Positions 8,039 to 15,976 of a DNA stretch of 64,000 bases are shown here, in pieces. The stretch covers positions 4,309,419-4,373,418 of the forward strand of contig NZ_CP053069.1 in assembly GCF_013003965.1 (NCBI RefSeq). Direction: 5' to 3'. Origin of the DNA: Usitatibacter rugosus. GTDB taxonomy: Bacteria > Pseudomonadota > Gammaproteobacteria > Burkholderiales > Usitatibacteraceae. The notes below the pieces were generated by a model. That model was not told where the DNA came from and ran no database searches. It worked only from the letters and a program-made list of their open reading frames with translations. The first letter of the stretch is position 1; each line of letters starts with the position of its first letter. The position numbers were made by a program, and so were the translations under genes.

Positions 8039-9145
8039 TTATCGCACGTCCCTGCCGCGCCCCGAGACGAAGTACGCGATCAGGTAGCCCATCACCAGCA
8101 GCGGCCATACTTCGTGCAGGTAGCGCGTGAGCGAGGTGAACGTGGAGAGCTGGCCGTGGGGCCAGCGGAAGAGGCGCACGAGATCGTCCATCGGGCTGTA
8201 GTCGCCGACGATGCGCGCGAAGAGCGCTCCGGCCAGCACCAGCATCATCGCGAGGTACGTCCGCGTCGAGCGTTGCAGCTCGCGCAGCGGTATGAAGATC
8301 AGCAGGCCGGCGGCGAGGCCGATCACGCGCACCTCGTTCACCCAGTCGGCGGAGAGCTGGGGCTTCAGCATCGTTGCCGCGGTCACGAACTTGAGCCACA
8401 GCGCGATGCTGAGCAGCGCCACGGTCGCTCGCAGCGCGCCGTCGGGCCCGCGCAGCAGCGAAGAGACGAAGAGCCCGAAGCCGCACGTGGAGAGTCCGAT
8501 CGCCATCGCCTGCAGCGCGAGGATCACGACGTCGCCCTCGAAGGGATCGGTGTCGCCCGCGGAGCCGATGCTCCCCGCTTCGAAGAACGGCAGCGCGGGA
8601 TTGAGCTGCGCGATCAGCCACAGCGTGACGAGCGCCAGTCCCGCATCGCCCCACGGACCGGGCTCCACCAGGCGGTCGCGCAGCGCCTCGAGCGGGCGCG
8701 TGATGCGCTCGTACACGGGACGTGCGAAGAGCAGGGCGCCGATCAGCGACCCGAGGGTGTTGGACGCCACGTCCGCCACCTGCGCCACGCGAAACGGGAT
8801 GAAGAGCTGCAGCGCTTCCATCACCGCGCTGAATCCGAAGCCGATCACCGCGGCCTTCGCGATGACGTGGCGATACGCGCCCGAAGCACGCAATGCCAGC
8901 ACGGCGAGCGCGCCGAGCGGCACGTAGGCCACCACGTTCAGTGCGATGTCGAAGCCGGTGAGGTAGCGAAGCTGCAGGAAGAGCGCGACGGCGTCGGCCG
9001 CGGGCAGGCGAAGGGGAACGAAGGGATAGAGGCTCGCATACGCGAGGACCAGCGCGCACACCAGCAGCGAGCCGCGGTGGCGCCCCGGCGAGAGCTCAGC
9101 CGACGGGCTTGAGGCCGGATCGGTAGAGGGCTGCGCGCTCGACAT
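8039..9145 (-). CDS. VanZ-family membrane protein
   Basis: A 368-residue polytopic membrane protein. The first half carries the VanZ core (N-V-V-A-Y-V-P-L-G-A-L and S-A-V-M-E-A-L-Q-L-F-I-P-F-R, followed by VADVASNTLGSLIGALL). The second half adds several hydrophobic helices not found in the minimal VanZ of glycopeptide operons. Function of chromosomal VanZ homologues is poorly defined; glycopeptide resistance is not implied. The chosen ATG overlaps the end of the carbonic anhydrase gene by 50 bp, which is long for this region. No later ATG fits, so the overlap may be real. Confidence 0.8.
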   Translation of the reverse strand: MSSAQPSTDPASSPSAELSPGRHRGSLLVCALVLAYASLYPFVPLRLPAADAVALFLQLRYLTGFDIALNVVAYVPLGALAVLALRASGAYRHVIAKAAVIGFGFSAVMEALQLFIPFRVAQVADVASNTLGSLIGALLFARPVYERITRPLEALRDRLVEPGPWGDAGLALVTLWLIAQLNPALPFFEAGSIGSAGDTDPFEGDVVILALQAMAIGLSTCGFGLFVSSLLRGPDGALRATVALLSIALWLKFVTAATMLKPQLSADWVNEVRVIGLAAGLLIFIPLRELQRSTRTYLAMMLVLAGALFARIVGDYSPMDDLVRLFRWPHGQLSTFTSLTRYLHEVWPLLVMGYLIAYFVSGRGRDVR

Positions 9146-9617
9146 AGTGGTTCGCGATCCACGTGTTCAACGCGATGTCCTCGGGGGTCATCTGCCGCAC
9201 GACCTTGCCGGGAACACCGAGGACGAGCGAGCCGTCGGGAATCATCTTGCCCTCGGGCACGAGCGCACCCGCGCCGATGAGGCAGTTCTTCCCGATGACG
9301 GCGCGGTTCAGAACAATCGCGCCGATGCCGATCAGCGAGTTCTCGTGCACCGTGCAGCCGTGCAGCATCACCATGTGGCCGACACTCACGTTGCGGTGGA
9401 GCGTGACCGGCGTGCCCTCGTCGGCGTGGATCACGCTGCCGTCCTGGATGTTCACGTTCTCGCCCAGGGTGATCACGTCGCTGTCGCCGCGAATGGTGAC
9501 GTTGAACCACACGCTGGCACCGTGCTCGAGCACCACCGTGCCGATCACGGCCGCGTTCGGCGCGACGTAGTAGTCGCCCTTCATCGAGGGCTTGCGTCCG
9601 GGAAGCTCGTAGATCAT
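9096..9617 (-). CDS. Gamma-class carbonic anhydrase-like protein
   Basis: A 173-residue left-handed beta-helix protein of the YrdA/PaaY/CaiE group. Hexapeptide repeats run from about residue 15 to 135. Metal-binding histidines are seen in VIHADEG, VGHMVML and LHGCTV, the His triad expected for Zn/Fe-dependent carbonic anhydrase. A C-terminal helix NTWIANHYVERAALY packs on the helix. Many close relatives show low activity, so the enzyme role is likely but unproven. It heads the minus-strand run and diverges from the gene at 9684. Confidence 0.88.
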   Translation of the reverse strand: MIYELPGRKPSMKGDYYVAPNAAVIGTVVLEHGASVWFNVTIRGDSDVITLGENVNIQDGSVIHADEGTPVTLHRNVSVGHMVMLHGCTVHENSLIGIGAIVLNRAVIGKNCLIGAGALVPEGKMIPDGSLVLGVPGKVVRQMTPEDIALNTWIANHYVERAALYRSGLKPVG

Positions 9618-9683
9618 AAATAGCGCCGCGGGAGGAGTGATCTTTGTTTCCGCCCATCATCTCACAACAAGAATTCACGACCC

Positions 9684-10166
9684 ATGCCCCTGCTGCTCGC
9701 CGCCGCGCTCCTTCTTGCCGCCGTCGACTTCGCCGCGTTTCCGCCCGATGAACCTCTCGTGGCGCCTGCGGCCAAGCCCATCGTCACGGGACCCGCGGCC
9801 AAGTTCGCCACGCAGATTCGCGAGGCCGCGAAGCAGCCCGCGGACTTCAACGGCCACTTCAAGATCGCGCGCTGGGGCTGCGGCTCCAACTGCCTGCAGT
9901 GGGCCGTGATCGACCAGCAGACGGGGCGCGTGGTGATGGCGCCGCGCACGCTGAATTCCTGCGCGCCCGGAGGTGCGAAGGAGGCCGCACAGTTTCCCGA
10001 CTGGCTCGACTACCGCGCCGACAGCCGCCTCATCGTCGCGTACGAGTGCGAGGATCCCAAGAACGGACTTCTTTACGACACGCGCCGCTTCTACGCGCTG
10101 CAACGCGGGGCGCTCGTCGCCTTGCGCATGGAGCGGTTGAAGGGCGAGCTGGGGGCGGTGTCGTGA
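9684..10166 (+). CDS. Small exported protein of unknown function
   Basis: A 160-residue protein with a short N-terminal hydrophobic leader (MPLLLAAALLLAAVDFA) and a compact domain. The phrase ADFNGHFKIARWGCGSNCLQWAVID, with two cysteines two residues apart from a Gly-Ser-Asn turn, and a third and fourth Cys (NSCAPG, YECED) suggest disulfides. This 'ADFNGH-x-x-I-x-x-WGCG' pattern recurs in small periplasmic proteins of proteobacteria, with no assigned function. Its stop overlaps the GTG start of the next gene. Confidence 0.7.
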   Translation: MPLLLAAALLLAAVDFAAFPPDEPLVAPAAKPIVTGPAAKFATQIREAAKQPADFNGHFKIARWGCGSNCLQWAVIDQQTGRVVMAPRTLNSCAPGGAKEAAQFPDWLDYRADSRLIVAYECEDPKNGLLYDTRRFYALQRGALVALRMERLKGELGAVS

Positions 10167-10642
10167 CGCGCGAAGACCGGAAGTACGTGCTGGGCTTCGG
10201 CGCCGTCTGCGGCGTGTTCGGCATCGCGTGCGGAATCGTCGTGGCGATCCTGGCGAGCCCGAACGAGAGCTACCGCTTCTTCGCCGTGCCCGCGGGCATC
10301 GCGGCATTCCTCACGGGCGCCTTCAACTGGTGGCTCTTCATCGGGTGGAAGTCGAAGCTCTCCGTGCGGCGCGGCATCCTCGCGGGGTTGCTCGCCGGCA
10401 TCGGCGGCCAGTACATCTGCTGGCTCCTGGTCCTTTGGGGCGCGTGGATGGCCGCCATGACGGGGCTCCTCGCGCAGAAGGACGTGATCGATCCGTTGAA
10501 CGCGCTCTGGGGGGCGGCTGCCTTCACCGCGTGGAGCCTGCTCTTCATGGGCTGGATCACGGTGCCCGGCGGCGCGATGCTGGGCGGGCTCTTCGCGGCG
10601 CTGCAGAAGAGGCTCGAAGCGGAGAGGCTTTCCAGCTCCTGA
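10163..10642 (+). CDS. Four-helix membrane protein of unknown function
   Basis: A 159-residue protein with four hydrophobic segments (about residues 8-28, 36-55, 63-95 and 110-145). A GTG start at 10163 is chosen because it overlaps the stop of the preceding gene (GTGA arrangement) and opens VTREDRKYVLGFGAV. No motif of a known transporter or enzyme is visible. Co-transcribed with the exported protein at 9684, so the two may work together at the membrane. It ends 1 bp before the convergent response regulator. Confidence 0.65.
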   Translation: MTREDRKYVLGFGAVCGVFGIACGIVVAILASPNESYRFFAVPAGIAAFLTGAFNWWLFIGWKSKLSVRRGILAGLLAGIGGQYICWLLVLWGAWMAAMTGLLAQKDVIDPLNALWGAAAFTAWSLLFMGWITVPGGAMLGGLFAALQKRLEAERLSSS

Positions 10643-10643
10643 G

Positions 10644-11396
10644 CTAGCTCGCCTTGAAGAGGTGCGAGAAGGTGCGGCTCACCTCGAGCCGCTCCGGCCG
10701 GTCCTTCAGGGTGATCTCTCGCTTCCCCAGTTCATCGGTCGATACGGACGCGATCGCCGCCACGTTCACGATGGTGCCGCGATGGACCTGCCAGAACCTG
10801 CGCGGGTCCAGCTCCGCGCACAACTCCTTCAGCGTTTTCTTCACCAGCGCCTCGCCCTCGCGGGTGGTCACGCGCGTGTACTTCGTGTCCGACTGGAAGT
10901 AGAGGACGTCGTCCACGTTCACGAGACGAAGCGTGTTGCCGAGCGTGGCCTGCAGCCATTGCAAACGCTCGCCGGACGGAGCCATGCGGCGCGCGAGCTC
11001 GTCCACCAGCGAGTCGAGGTGGGGCACGGGCGACGCGAGCCGCTCCTTGAGACGCTTCACCGTATCCGCGAGGCGATCCACGGCCGCGGGCTTCAACACA
11101 TAGTCCACGGCGCCGCGATCGAAGGCTTCGACGGCGTAGCGGTCATAAGCAGTCACGAAGACCACGTGCGCGAGGTCGCGGATCTCGCGCGCGGCCTCGA
11201 GGCCGTTCATCGCCGGCATCTCGATGTCGAGGAAGGCGAACGCCGGCCGATGCTCGCGGACGGCGTGCACGGCTTCGGCGCCGTTCGAGGCCTCGGCGAC
11301 GATCTCCAGCCCGGGCCAGGCTTCCGCGAGCGCGGAGCGCAGGCTTTCACGCAGCAGCGGCTCGTCGTCGGCGATGACGGCGGTGGCGCGCGTCAC
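10644..11396 (-). CDS. LytTR-family response regulator (pair 1)
   Basis: A 250-residue DNA-binding regulator. The receiver domain (about 1-120) has the acidic pair DDE, the phospho-acceptor Asp in FLDIEMP and Lys in YVLKPA. The LytTR DNA-binding domain (about 150-248) has VLYFQSDTKYTRV and FWQVHRGTIVNV. Regulators of this class bind two direct repeats in target promoters. The gene overlaps the kinase stop/start by 4 bp (11393-11396), so kinase and regulator are translated together. It is a clear paralogue of the regulators at 12722 and 15977. Confidence 0.92.
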   Translation of the reverse strand: MTRATAVIADDEPLLRESLRSALAEAWPGLEIVAEASNGAEAVHAVREHRPAFAFLDIEMPAMNGLEAAREIRDLAHVVFVTAYDRYAVEAFDRGAVDYVLKPAAVDRLADTVKRLKERLASPVPHLDSLVDELARRMAPSGERLQWLQATLGNTLRLVNVDDVLYFQSDTKYTRVTTREGEALVKKTLKELCAELDPRRFWQVHRGTIVNVAAIASVSTDELGKREITLKDRPERLEVSRTFSHLFKAS

Positions 11397-12544
11397 GCGG
11401 GCACCTCGATCACCGCCCGGGTGCCGGGGCCGTCGCGGCCGGAGAGCGCGAGGCTGGCACTTTCACCGAAGATCGCGCGCAACCGCTCGCGCACGTTGGC
11501 AAGGCCGATACCCTGGCCGATCGGCTCCTGCAGGCCGCGCCCGTCGTCTTCCACCGTGACGTGGATGCGGTCGCCCTGCTTCGCCGCGCGGATGTCGACC
11601 CGGCCGCGGCCCTGGGGCGCGACACCGTGCTTGATCGCGTTCTCGACCAACGTGATCACCATCAGCGGCGGGAAGGGCTCACGCGCGAGCTCGTCGGGAA
11701 TGTCGATCGCGAACGAAAGCGTTCCGCCCATGCGGATGCGCAGGATCTCGAGATAGGCTCGCGCGAGATCGGCCTCGCGTCCGAGCGTGGAGCCCTCGGC
11801 GCGAATCTCGGGCAGCGCCGTTCGCAAGTAGCGGATGAGGTGGTCGAGCATCACGACCGCGTCGGGCGAACCGGTCTGCACGAGGTGGCGGATGTTGGCG
11901 AGCGTGTTGAAGAGGAAGTGCGGCTCGACCTGCGCCTGCAGCAGCTTCAGCTCTGCTTGAATCGACTGTCGTGCAAGGCGCTCGCGCTCCGCCTCCGCTT
12001 CCAGGCGCGCCGCACGCTGCAACGCTTCACGTTGCCGGAGGCGAGCGATCGTGAGCAGCACCGCCGAGGCACCGATGCCCAGCAGCAACGCGACCGACGC
12101 CCCGCGCGCCACCCGTTCCCAGGCGAGGTCCGTGAACGCACGGCCGCTCATGAACGACGAGATCGAGAACCCGAAGAGCGTCCCGGCCAGCATCAGCAGG
12201 ATGAAGATGCCGAGGATGTACCAGAAGGGATGCTTCGCCCATTTGCGGTAGCCGTACCAGGCGGACGCCACGGCGGCGAGCGCATACAGGATCACCACGC
12301 CCGAACCGACGGCCGCCTTGGCGAACGACATCTCGGGGCTGATGCCGAGCACGATCAGGCCGCCCACAAGCGTGGCCGCGACGAACATCGCGAACCACTT
12401 CCAGAAATGGAGCTTGATGAGGCGGTCGAGGTCGCTCGCCTCGGCGTACTCCTCGGCGGTCAGGCGCCTGCGCGCCCACGCGTCGCCGCACTCCTCGATG
12501 CGTACGAAATAGGCCTTGGCCCGGGTCCAGAGGTTGGTCGCCAT
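11393..12544 (-). CDS. LytS-type sensor histidine kinase (pair 1)
   Basis: A 383-residue inner-membrane kinase of the His_kinase (PF06580) family. Four transmembrane helices occupy about residues 48-170, without a large periplasmic domain. A coiled linker precedes the phospho-acceptor motif QAQVEPHFLFNTLANI. The ATPase half has the N box ENAIKHG and the G box GIGLANVRERL. Such kinases with integral-membrane input usually sense membrane state or small lipophilic ligands; the signal here is unknown. It is separated from the upstream regulator of pair 2 by a palindromic element. Confidence 0.9.
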   Translation of the reverse strand: MATNLWTRAKAYFVRIEECGDAWARRRLTAEEYAEASDLDRLIKLHFWKWFAMFVAATLVGGLIVLGISPEMSFAKAAVGSGVVILYALAAVASAWYGYRKWAKHPFWYILGIFILLMLAGTLFGFSISSFMSGRAFTDLAWERVARGASVALLLGIGASAVLLTIARLRQREALQRAARLEAEAERERLARQSIQAELKLLQAQVEPHFLFNTLANIRHLVQTGSPDAVVMLDHLIRYLRTALPEIRAEGSTLGREADLARAYLEILRIRMGGTLSFAIDIPDELAREPFPPLMVITLVENAIKHGVAPQGRGRVDIRAAKQGDRIHVTVEDDGRGLQEPIGQGIGLANVRERLRAIFGESASLALSGRDGPGTRAVIEVPA

Positions 12545-12604
12545 GGGAAAAGCCTACCGGAAGGGCCTTGGTGGGGGCTGGGAGCCGACGAAGCGACAAA
12601 AATC

Positions 12605-12717
12605 GGGGGTCAGACTCCTTTATTCGATCGTCGCCGGGCAGGAAGCCCGGTCAATAAAGGGGTCAGACCACTTTATTCGAAGGGCAGCATGAATAAAGTG
12701 GTCTGACCCCTTTATTG
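12605..12717. repeat. GTCAGACC palindromic element with adjoining half site
   Basis: Bases 12652-12678 and 12691-12717 are perfect 27-bp inverted repeats with a 12-bp loop; each arm has the core AATAAAGGGGTCAGACC. A degenerate third copy (GGGGTCAGACTCCTTTATT) is at 12605-12622 and a CCGGG-x-CCCGG hairpin is between. The same 27-bp arms recur at 26240-26306. Here it follows the stop of the pair-2 regulator by 4 bp and precedes the pair-1 kinase, so it probably ends the pair-2 transcript. Confidence 0.85.
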
Positions 12718-12721
12718 CCGC

Positions 12722-13465
12722 CTACATCTGCTTGAAGAGGTGGGAGTAGATGCGGGAGACGACGAGGTTGTCGTCCTTGCCCTTGATCTTCACGTGGGCC
12801 TGGCCGCGGAAATCGCGGGTCACCGCGGCGATGGCGGCGGCATTCACCAGGGTAGAACGGTGGATCTGCCAGAAGACCTCGGGATCGAGGCCCTCCATGA
12901 GCTCGCGGATCGGCGTCTTGATGAGCGCCTCGGCATCGGCCGTCACGACGCGCGTGTATTTCTCGTCGGACTGGAAGAACAGCACCTCGGCCACGGGGAT
13001 CAGCCGCAGGTTCTGGCCGATGGTGGCCTTGATCCACTGCAGGCGCTCCTTCTTCGGGCCGAGCTGGCCGATCTGCGCGAGGATCGCCTTCAGGTCCGTG
13101 GGCGGAGCCGAGAGCTTGGCCTTCAGCCGCTCGATCGTCGTACCGAGGCGCTCGTCGGTGGCGGGCTTGAGGATGTAGTCCACCGCCCCGGTCTCGAAGG
13201 CCTGCACCGCGTATTCGTCGTATGCCGTCACGAAGACCACGTGGCAGCGGCCGCCGACGTGGCGCGCGACCTCCACGCCCGTCATCTCCGGCATCTGGAT
13301 GTCGAGGAACATGAAGTCGGGGACGCGGTCCTCGAGCGCTTCGAGGGCGGCGGCGCCATCTTCCACGGAGGCGATGATCTCGAGCTCGGGCCAGAGCTTC
13401 TTCAGCTTGTTCTCGAGCTGCGCTCGGAGGATCGGCTCGTCCTCGGCGAGGATGGCGGTAGGCAT
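12722..13465 (-). CDS. LytTR-family response regulator (pair 2)
   Basis: A 247-residue regulator with a receiver domain (EDE acidic pair, FLDIQMP phospho-Asp, YILKPA Lys) and a C-terminal LytTR domain with VLFFQSDEKYTRV and FWQIHRSTLVNAAAI. It shares the interdomain phrase LQWIKATIGQN with the pair-3 regulator, showing recent duplication. The start lies 9 bp after the stop of the pair-2 kinase on the same strand. Target genes are not visible; autoregulation of this locus is a reasonable guess for the family. Confidence 0.92.
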   Translation of the reverse strand: MPTAILAEDEPILRAQLENKLKKLWPELEIIASVEDGAAALEALEDRVPDFMFLDIQMPEMTGVEVARHVGGRCHVVFVTAYDEYAVQAFETGAVDYILKPATDERLGTTIERLKAKLSAPPTDLKAILAQIGQLGPKKERLQWIKATIGQNLRLIPVAEVLFFQSDEKYTRVVTADAEALIKTPIRELMEGLDPEVFWQIHRSTLVNAAAIAAVTRDFRGQAHVKIKGKDDNLVVSRIYSHLFKQM

Positions 13466-13474
13466 GGCGCGATT

Positions 13475-15604
13475 TTACAGCGTGGGCTCGACGCGCTGCT
13501 CGACGACCTTGGGTTCCTTCTTGCGCATGAACCACCAGATCGCGAGCCCCACCAGGATGATGGGCGCCAGGACCGGTGAGATCCCGGCGAGGAAGATCAG
13601 CGCCATCAGCACGGTGAGTGCCACGAAGAGGAACCCCAGCCCGTAGATCACCGCGACCACGATCGCGATCGCGACCACGCACACCACGAACGCGAGCAGG
13701 ACCGCGGCGGTCCCCAGGAGCGAGCCCCCGGGACCGGAGAAGATCTCGTCCTCGATCTGCACCGGGAAGGCGCCCGTCACCACACCCACGATGCCCACGA
13801 ACGCGAACACCGCGGCAAGGATCACGAGGGCGTAGAAGAAATAGATGAGCGCCCTGCGCCAGAAGCGCTCGACGGCCGCGAGCACGCCGAGGAAGCGAGC
13901 GGTGCGCGTCAGGGGAATCGCGGGCTCGGCCGGAGCGTCGGCCTGCTTCGTGGCCGCGGTTGCAGCTTGCGCCGCCTGGGCCGCCGATGCGGCGCGCGCG
14001 GCATCGGCCGGCACGTCGATCGTCGCGACCACACCCTTCGGCGTGTTCTCCACGAGCGTGAGCTTCGCGGTGTCGCCGTAGAGCGCGGCGAGGCGCTCGC
14101 GGATGTTGGCGAGTCCCACGCCGGCGCCGATCGTCTCGCCGAAGCCGCGGCCGGTGTCGGCGACGATGAGGCGCAGCCGCCCTTCGACCAGCTCGGCGCT
14201 GATGTTCACGGTCCCGCCCTCGCGCTGCGGCTCGAGGCCATGCTTGATCGCGTTCTCGACCAGGGAGGGCAGCATCAGCGGCGGGAAGGCGATCGCGTTC
14301 AGGCTCTCGGGCACGTTGATCTCGAAGGCGAGCCGCTTGCCCATGCGCATCTGCAGGATGGAGAGATACGCGCGGACGAGCTCGATCTCCTGGCCGACCG
14401 TCGAGATGCCTTCACGCATCTTCGGCAGCGCGTTGCGCAGGTACTGGATCAAGTGGCCCGTCATCGCGTTGGCCTGTGCGGGGTCGACCTCCGTCAACGC
14501 CTGCACCGAGGCGAGCGTGTTGTAGAGGAAGTGCGGTTCGACCTGGGCTTGCAGCGCCTGCAGCTTCGCTTCCGTGAGCTGCTGGCTCATGCGGTGATGC
14601 TCGGCTTCCTTGCGCTTGAGATCGGCCATGCGCGTCGCGGCCCGCGAGCGGTCGATGAAGAATTTCGCGATCACGGCCAGCACGAACATCGGCAGCAGGA
14701 TCAACGCGAGCGCCGCGCCGATGCCGATGCGATACATGTCGCCGGTCACGTTCTGGCGGATGCGGTCGCGGAATTCGGGCGGCAGCGGCTCCGAAGGCGG
14801 CGACGGCGGGGACGGGGCGGCGCCCGGGGAGGGCGGGGACGGCATGGCGCCCGGCGCTGGCGCAGACGGGGGAGACGGCGGCGCTGCGATCGAGCCCGGG
14901 AGCGGCGGCGGCACGCCCTTGCCCGGCTTCCCGGACGGGACCTTCGGCGTATCCGGCGTGCTCTCGATGTGCAGGCCCTGCTTCTCGCCGGGCTGCGGCT
15001 CGCCCACGTCGATGTCGACCAGGGGCTTGTCGCTGTCGCCGGATACCCCGATGCGGATGCGCTTGCGGGGCTTGGTCGTGGCGGCTTCGGCCTCCACGCG
15101 CGCCTGCGCTTCGGCGGCGGCCTTGATCGCGTCATCCAGGGCGCGGCGCGCTTCGGCATTCTGGGGCCCGCCCTTGCTCATCGCGACTTCGATCTCGCGC
15201 CGGGCTTCTTCGAGGCGGGTCATGGCGGTCCGCGCGGCGTCGCGGCTCTGCTCGAGGGCGTCGCGCTTGGCACGCAGCACTTCAGCCCCGGCGTCGCGCA
15301 GCTCCTGGCGCGCCTCCTGGAGGCCGCGCAAGGCTTCATCCAGCTCGGCGCGGCGCTCCGGGTCCTTGGTGCTGCGGCGCATGCCACGGATCACGCCGTG
15401 GGCGATGTCGATCGCGTTCTCGGCGAAGGCGTTGTCGATCTCGCGCTTGATGGCGCGGCGCTCCTGGTCGGTGTCGCCCTCGGCCCGGTAATCGATGATG
15501 TGGTACGGCGTCACGAACGCCGCGAGCGCGATGAGGCAGGCGAAGGCTGCGACGAGCAGGGCCCACCACGGGGTCTTGTACAGGAGGTCGGAGAGCGACT
15601 TCAT
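13475..15604 (-). CDS. LytS-type histidine kinase with Pro-rich periplasmic tail and C-terminal membrane domain (pair 2)
   Basis: A 709-residue kinase of unusual build. TM1 covers about 14-33. The periplasmic part begins with a long charged coiled coil (about 46-175), then a KPRKRIRIGV patch and a stretch of PPSP/PSPP repeats (about 230-276), before TM2 (about 292-315). The kinase core has His358 in QAQVEPHFLYNTL, the N box ENAIKHG (451-456) and the G box GVGLANIRERL (495-505). An Ala-rich linker (about 534-560) then leads to four or five further hydrophobic helices (about 584-693) and a basic tail. Post-kinase membrane helices are not normal for LytS proteins. It is followed by its regulator 9 bp away, and preceded by a 36-residue membrane peptide gene 30 bp upstream. 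Confidence 0.88.
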   Translation of the reverse strand: MKSLSDLLYKTPWWALLVAAFACLIALAAFVTPYHIIDYRAEGDTDQERRAIKREIDNAFAENAIDIAHGVIRGMRRSTKDPERRAELDEALRGLQEARQELRDAGAEVLRAKRDALEQSRDAARTAMTRLEEARREIEVAMSKGGPQNAEARRALDDAIKAAAEAQARVEAEAATTKPRKRIRIGVSGDSDKPLVDIDVGEPQPGEKQGLHIESTPDTPKVPSGKPGKGVPPPLPGSIAAPPSPPSAPAPGAMPSPPSPGAAPSPPSPPSEPLPPEFRDRIRQNVTGDMYRIGIGAALALILLPMFVLAVIAKFFIDRSRAATRMADLKRKEAEHHRMSQQLTEAKLQALQAQVEPHFLYNTLASVQALTEVDPAQANAMTGHLIQYLRNALPKMREGISTVGQEIELVRAYLSILQMRMGKRLAFEINVPESLNAIAFPPLMLPSLVENAIKHGLEPQREGGTVNISAELVEGRLRLIVADTGRGFGETIGAGVGLANIRERLAALYGDTAKLTLVENTPKGVVATIDVPADAARAASAAQAAQAATAATKQADAPAEPAIPLTRTARFLGVLAAVERFWRRALIYFFYALVILAAVFAFVGIVGVVTGAFPVQIEDEIFSGPGGSLLGTAAVLLAFVVCVVAIAIVVAVIYGLGFLFVALTVLMALIFLAGISPVLAPIILVGLAIWWFMRKKEPKVVEQRVEPTL

Positions 15605-15634
15605 TCGGTTTCCAGGGGCCGGGGCCCGATTATT

Positions 15635-15745
15635 TCAGTAGTCCGAGAGCAGGGCGATGACCACGGCGGCCAGGGAGACCGACAGCACTCCGAAGAAGAT
15701 CGCGACGGTCGTCACGTTCGGTCCCAACGCCTGGATCAGTGTCAT
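15635..15745 (-). CDS. 36-residue single-pass membrane peptide
   Basis: A short reading frame read directly from the sequence: MTLIQALGPNVTT, then a hydrophobic helix of about 20 residues ending VVIALLSDY and a TGA stop. A strong Shine-Dalgarno (AGGGGAG, complement of 15753-15759) sits 6 bp before the ATG. Its stop lies 30 bp before the kinase start at 15604, on the same strand, so the two are likely co-transcribed. Small membrane peptides that bind and tune histidine kinases are known (for example MgrB and SafA, unrelated in sequence), so a role as a kinase partner is an inference. Confidence 0.65.
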   Translation of the reverse strand: MTLIQALGPNVTTVAIFFGVLSVSLAAVVIALLSDY

Positions 15746-15976
15746 TGCCCGCTCCCCTAGGTTTCACAGGCCGTTTTCGGCCTTACGGGGGTGAATCTAG
15801 GGGTGACAGGAGGGGGGGCCAGCCACAAACGGCGAACTGCAGAAACCGGGGGGTGAAACGTAGGGGGCGCCGACGAACCGGGCCAGGATTCGTCATTCCC
15901 GCCGTCATCCCCGAGTGCCTTTATCGGGGACGGGAATCCAGCCTGGGCCCCCGCCTTCGCGGGGGAGACATGCACG
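15746..15976. other. Intergenic stretch between pair 3 regulator and the small peptide gene
   Basis: Together with the peptide gene this is the only kinase-to-regulator gap over 300 bp (15605-15976). Apart from the peptide gene it holds a short inverted motif (CCTAGGTTTCAC, GTGAATCTAGGGG), which could be the peptide/kinase promoter or operator region, and the dispersed repeat described separately. No other coding potential is convincing. Confidence 0.4.
15891..15970. repeat. Dispersed GTCATTCCCGC-type repeat, two units
   Basis: Two hairpin units in tandem. CGTCATTCCCGCC...GACGGGAATCCAG contains an inner CCCCGA/TCGGGG stem, and the following GCCCCCGCCTTCGCGGGGGA is a tight GC hairpin. The unit recurs, with variation, at 18560, 20038, 23871, 30775 and (shortened) 17908. 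It is of the short extragenic palindrome type common in GC-rich proteobacteria. It lies 6 bp downstream of the pair-3 regulator stop. Confidence 0.75.

Noticed and set aside
8039-9145. VanZ as a glycopeptide-resistance gene
   Set aside because: No other van genes nearby; chromosomal VanZ homologues are widespread in Gram-negative bacteria.
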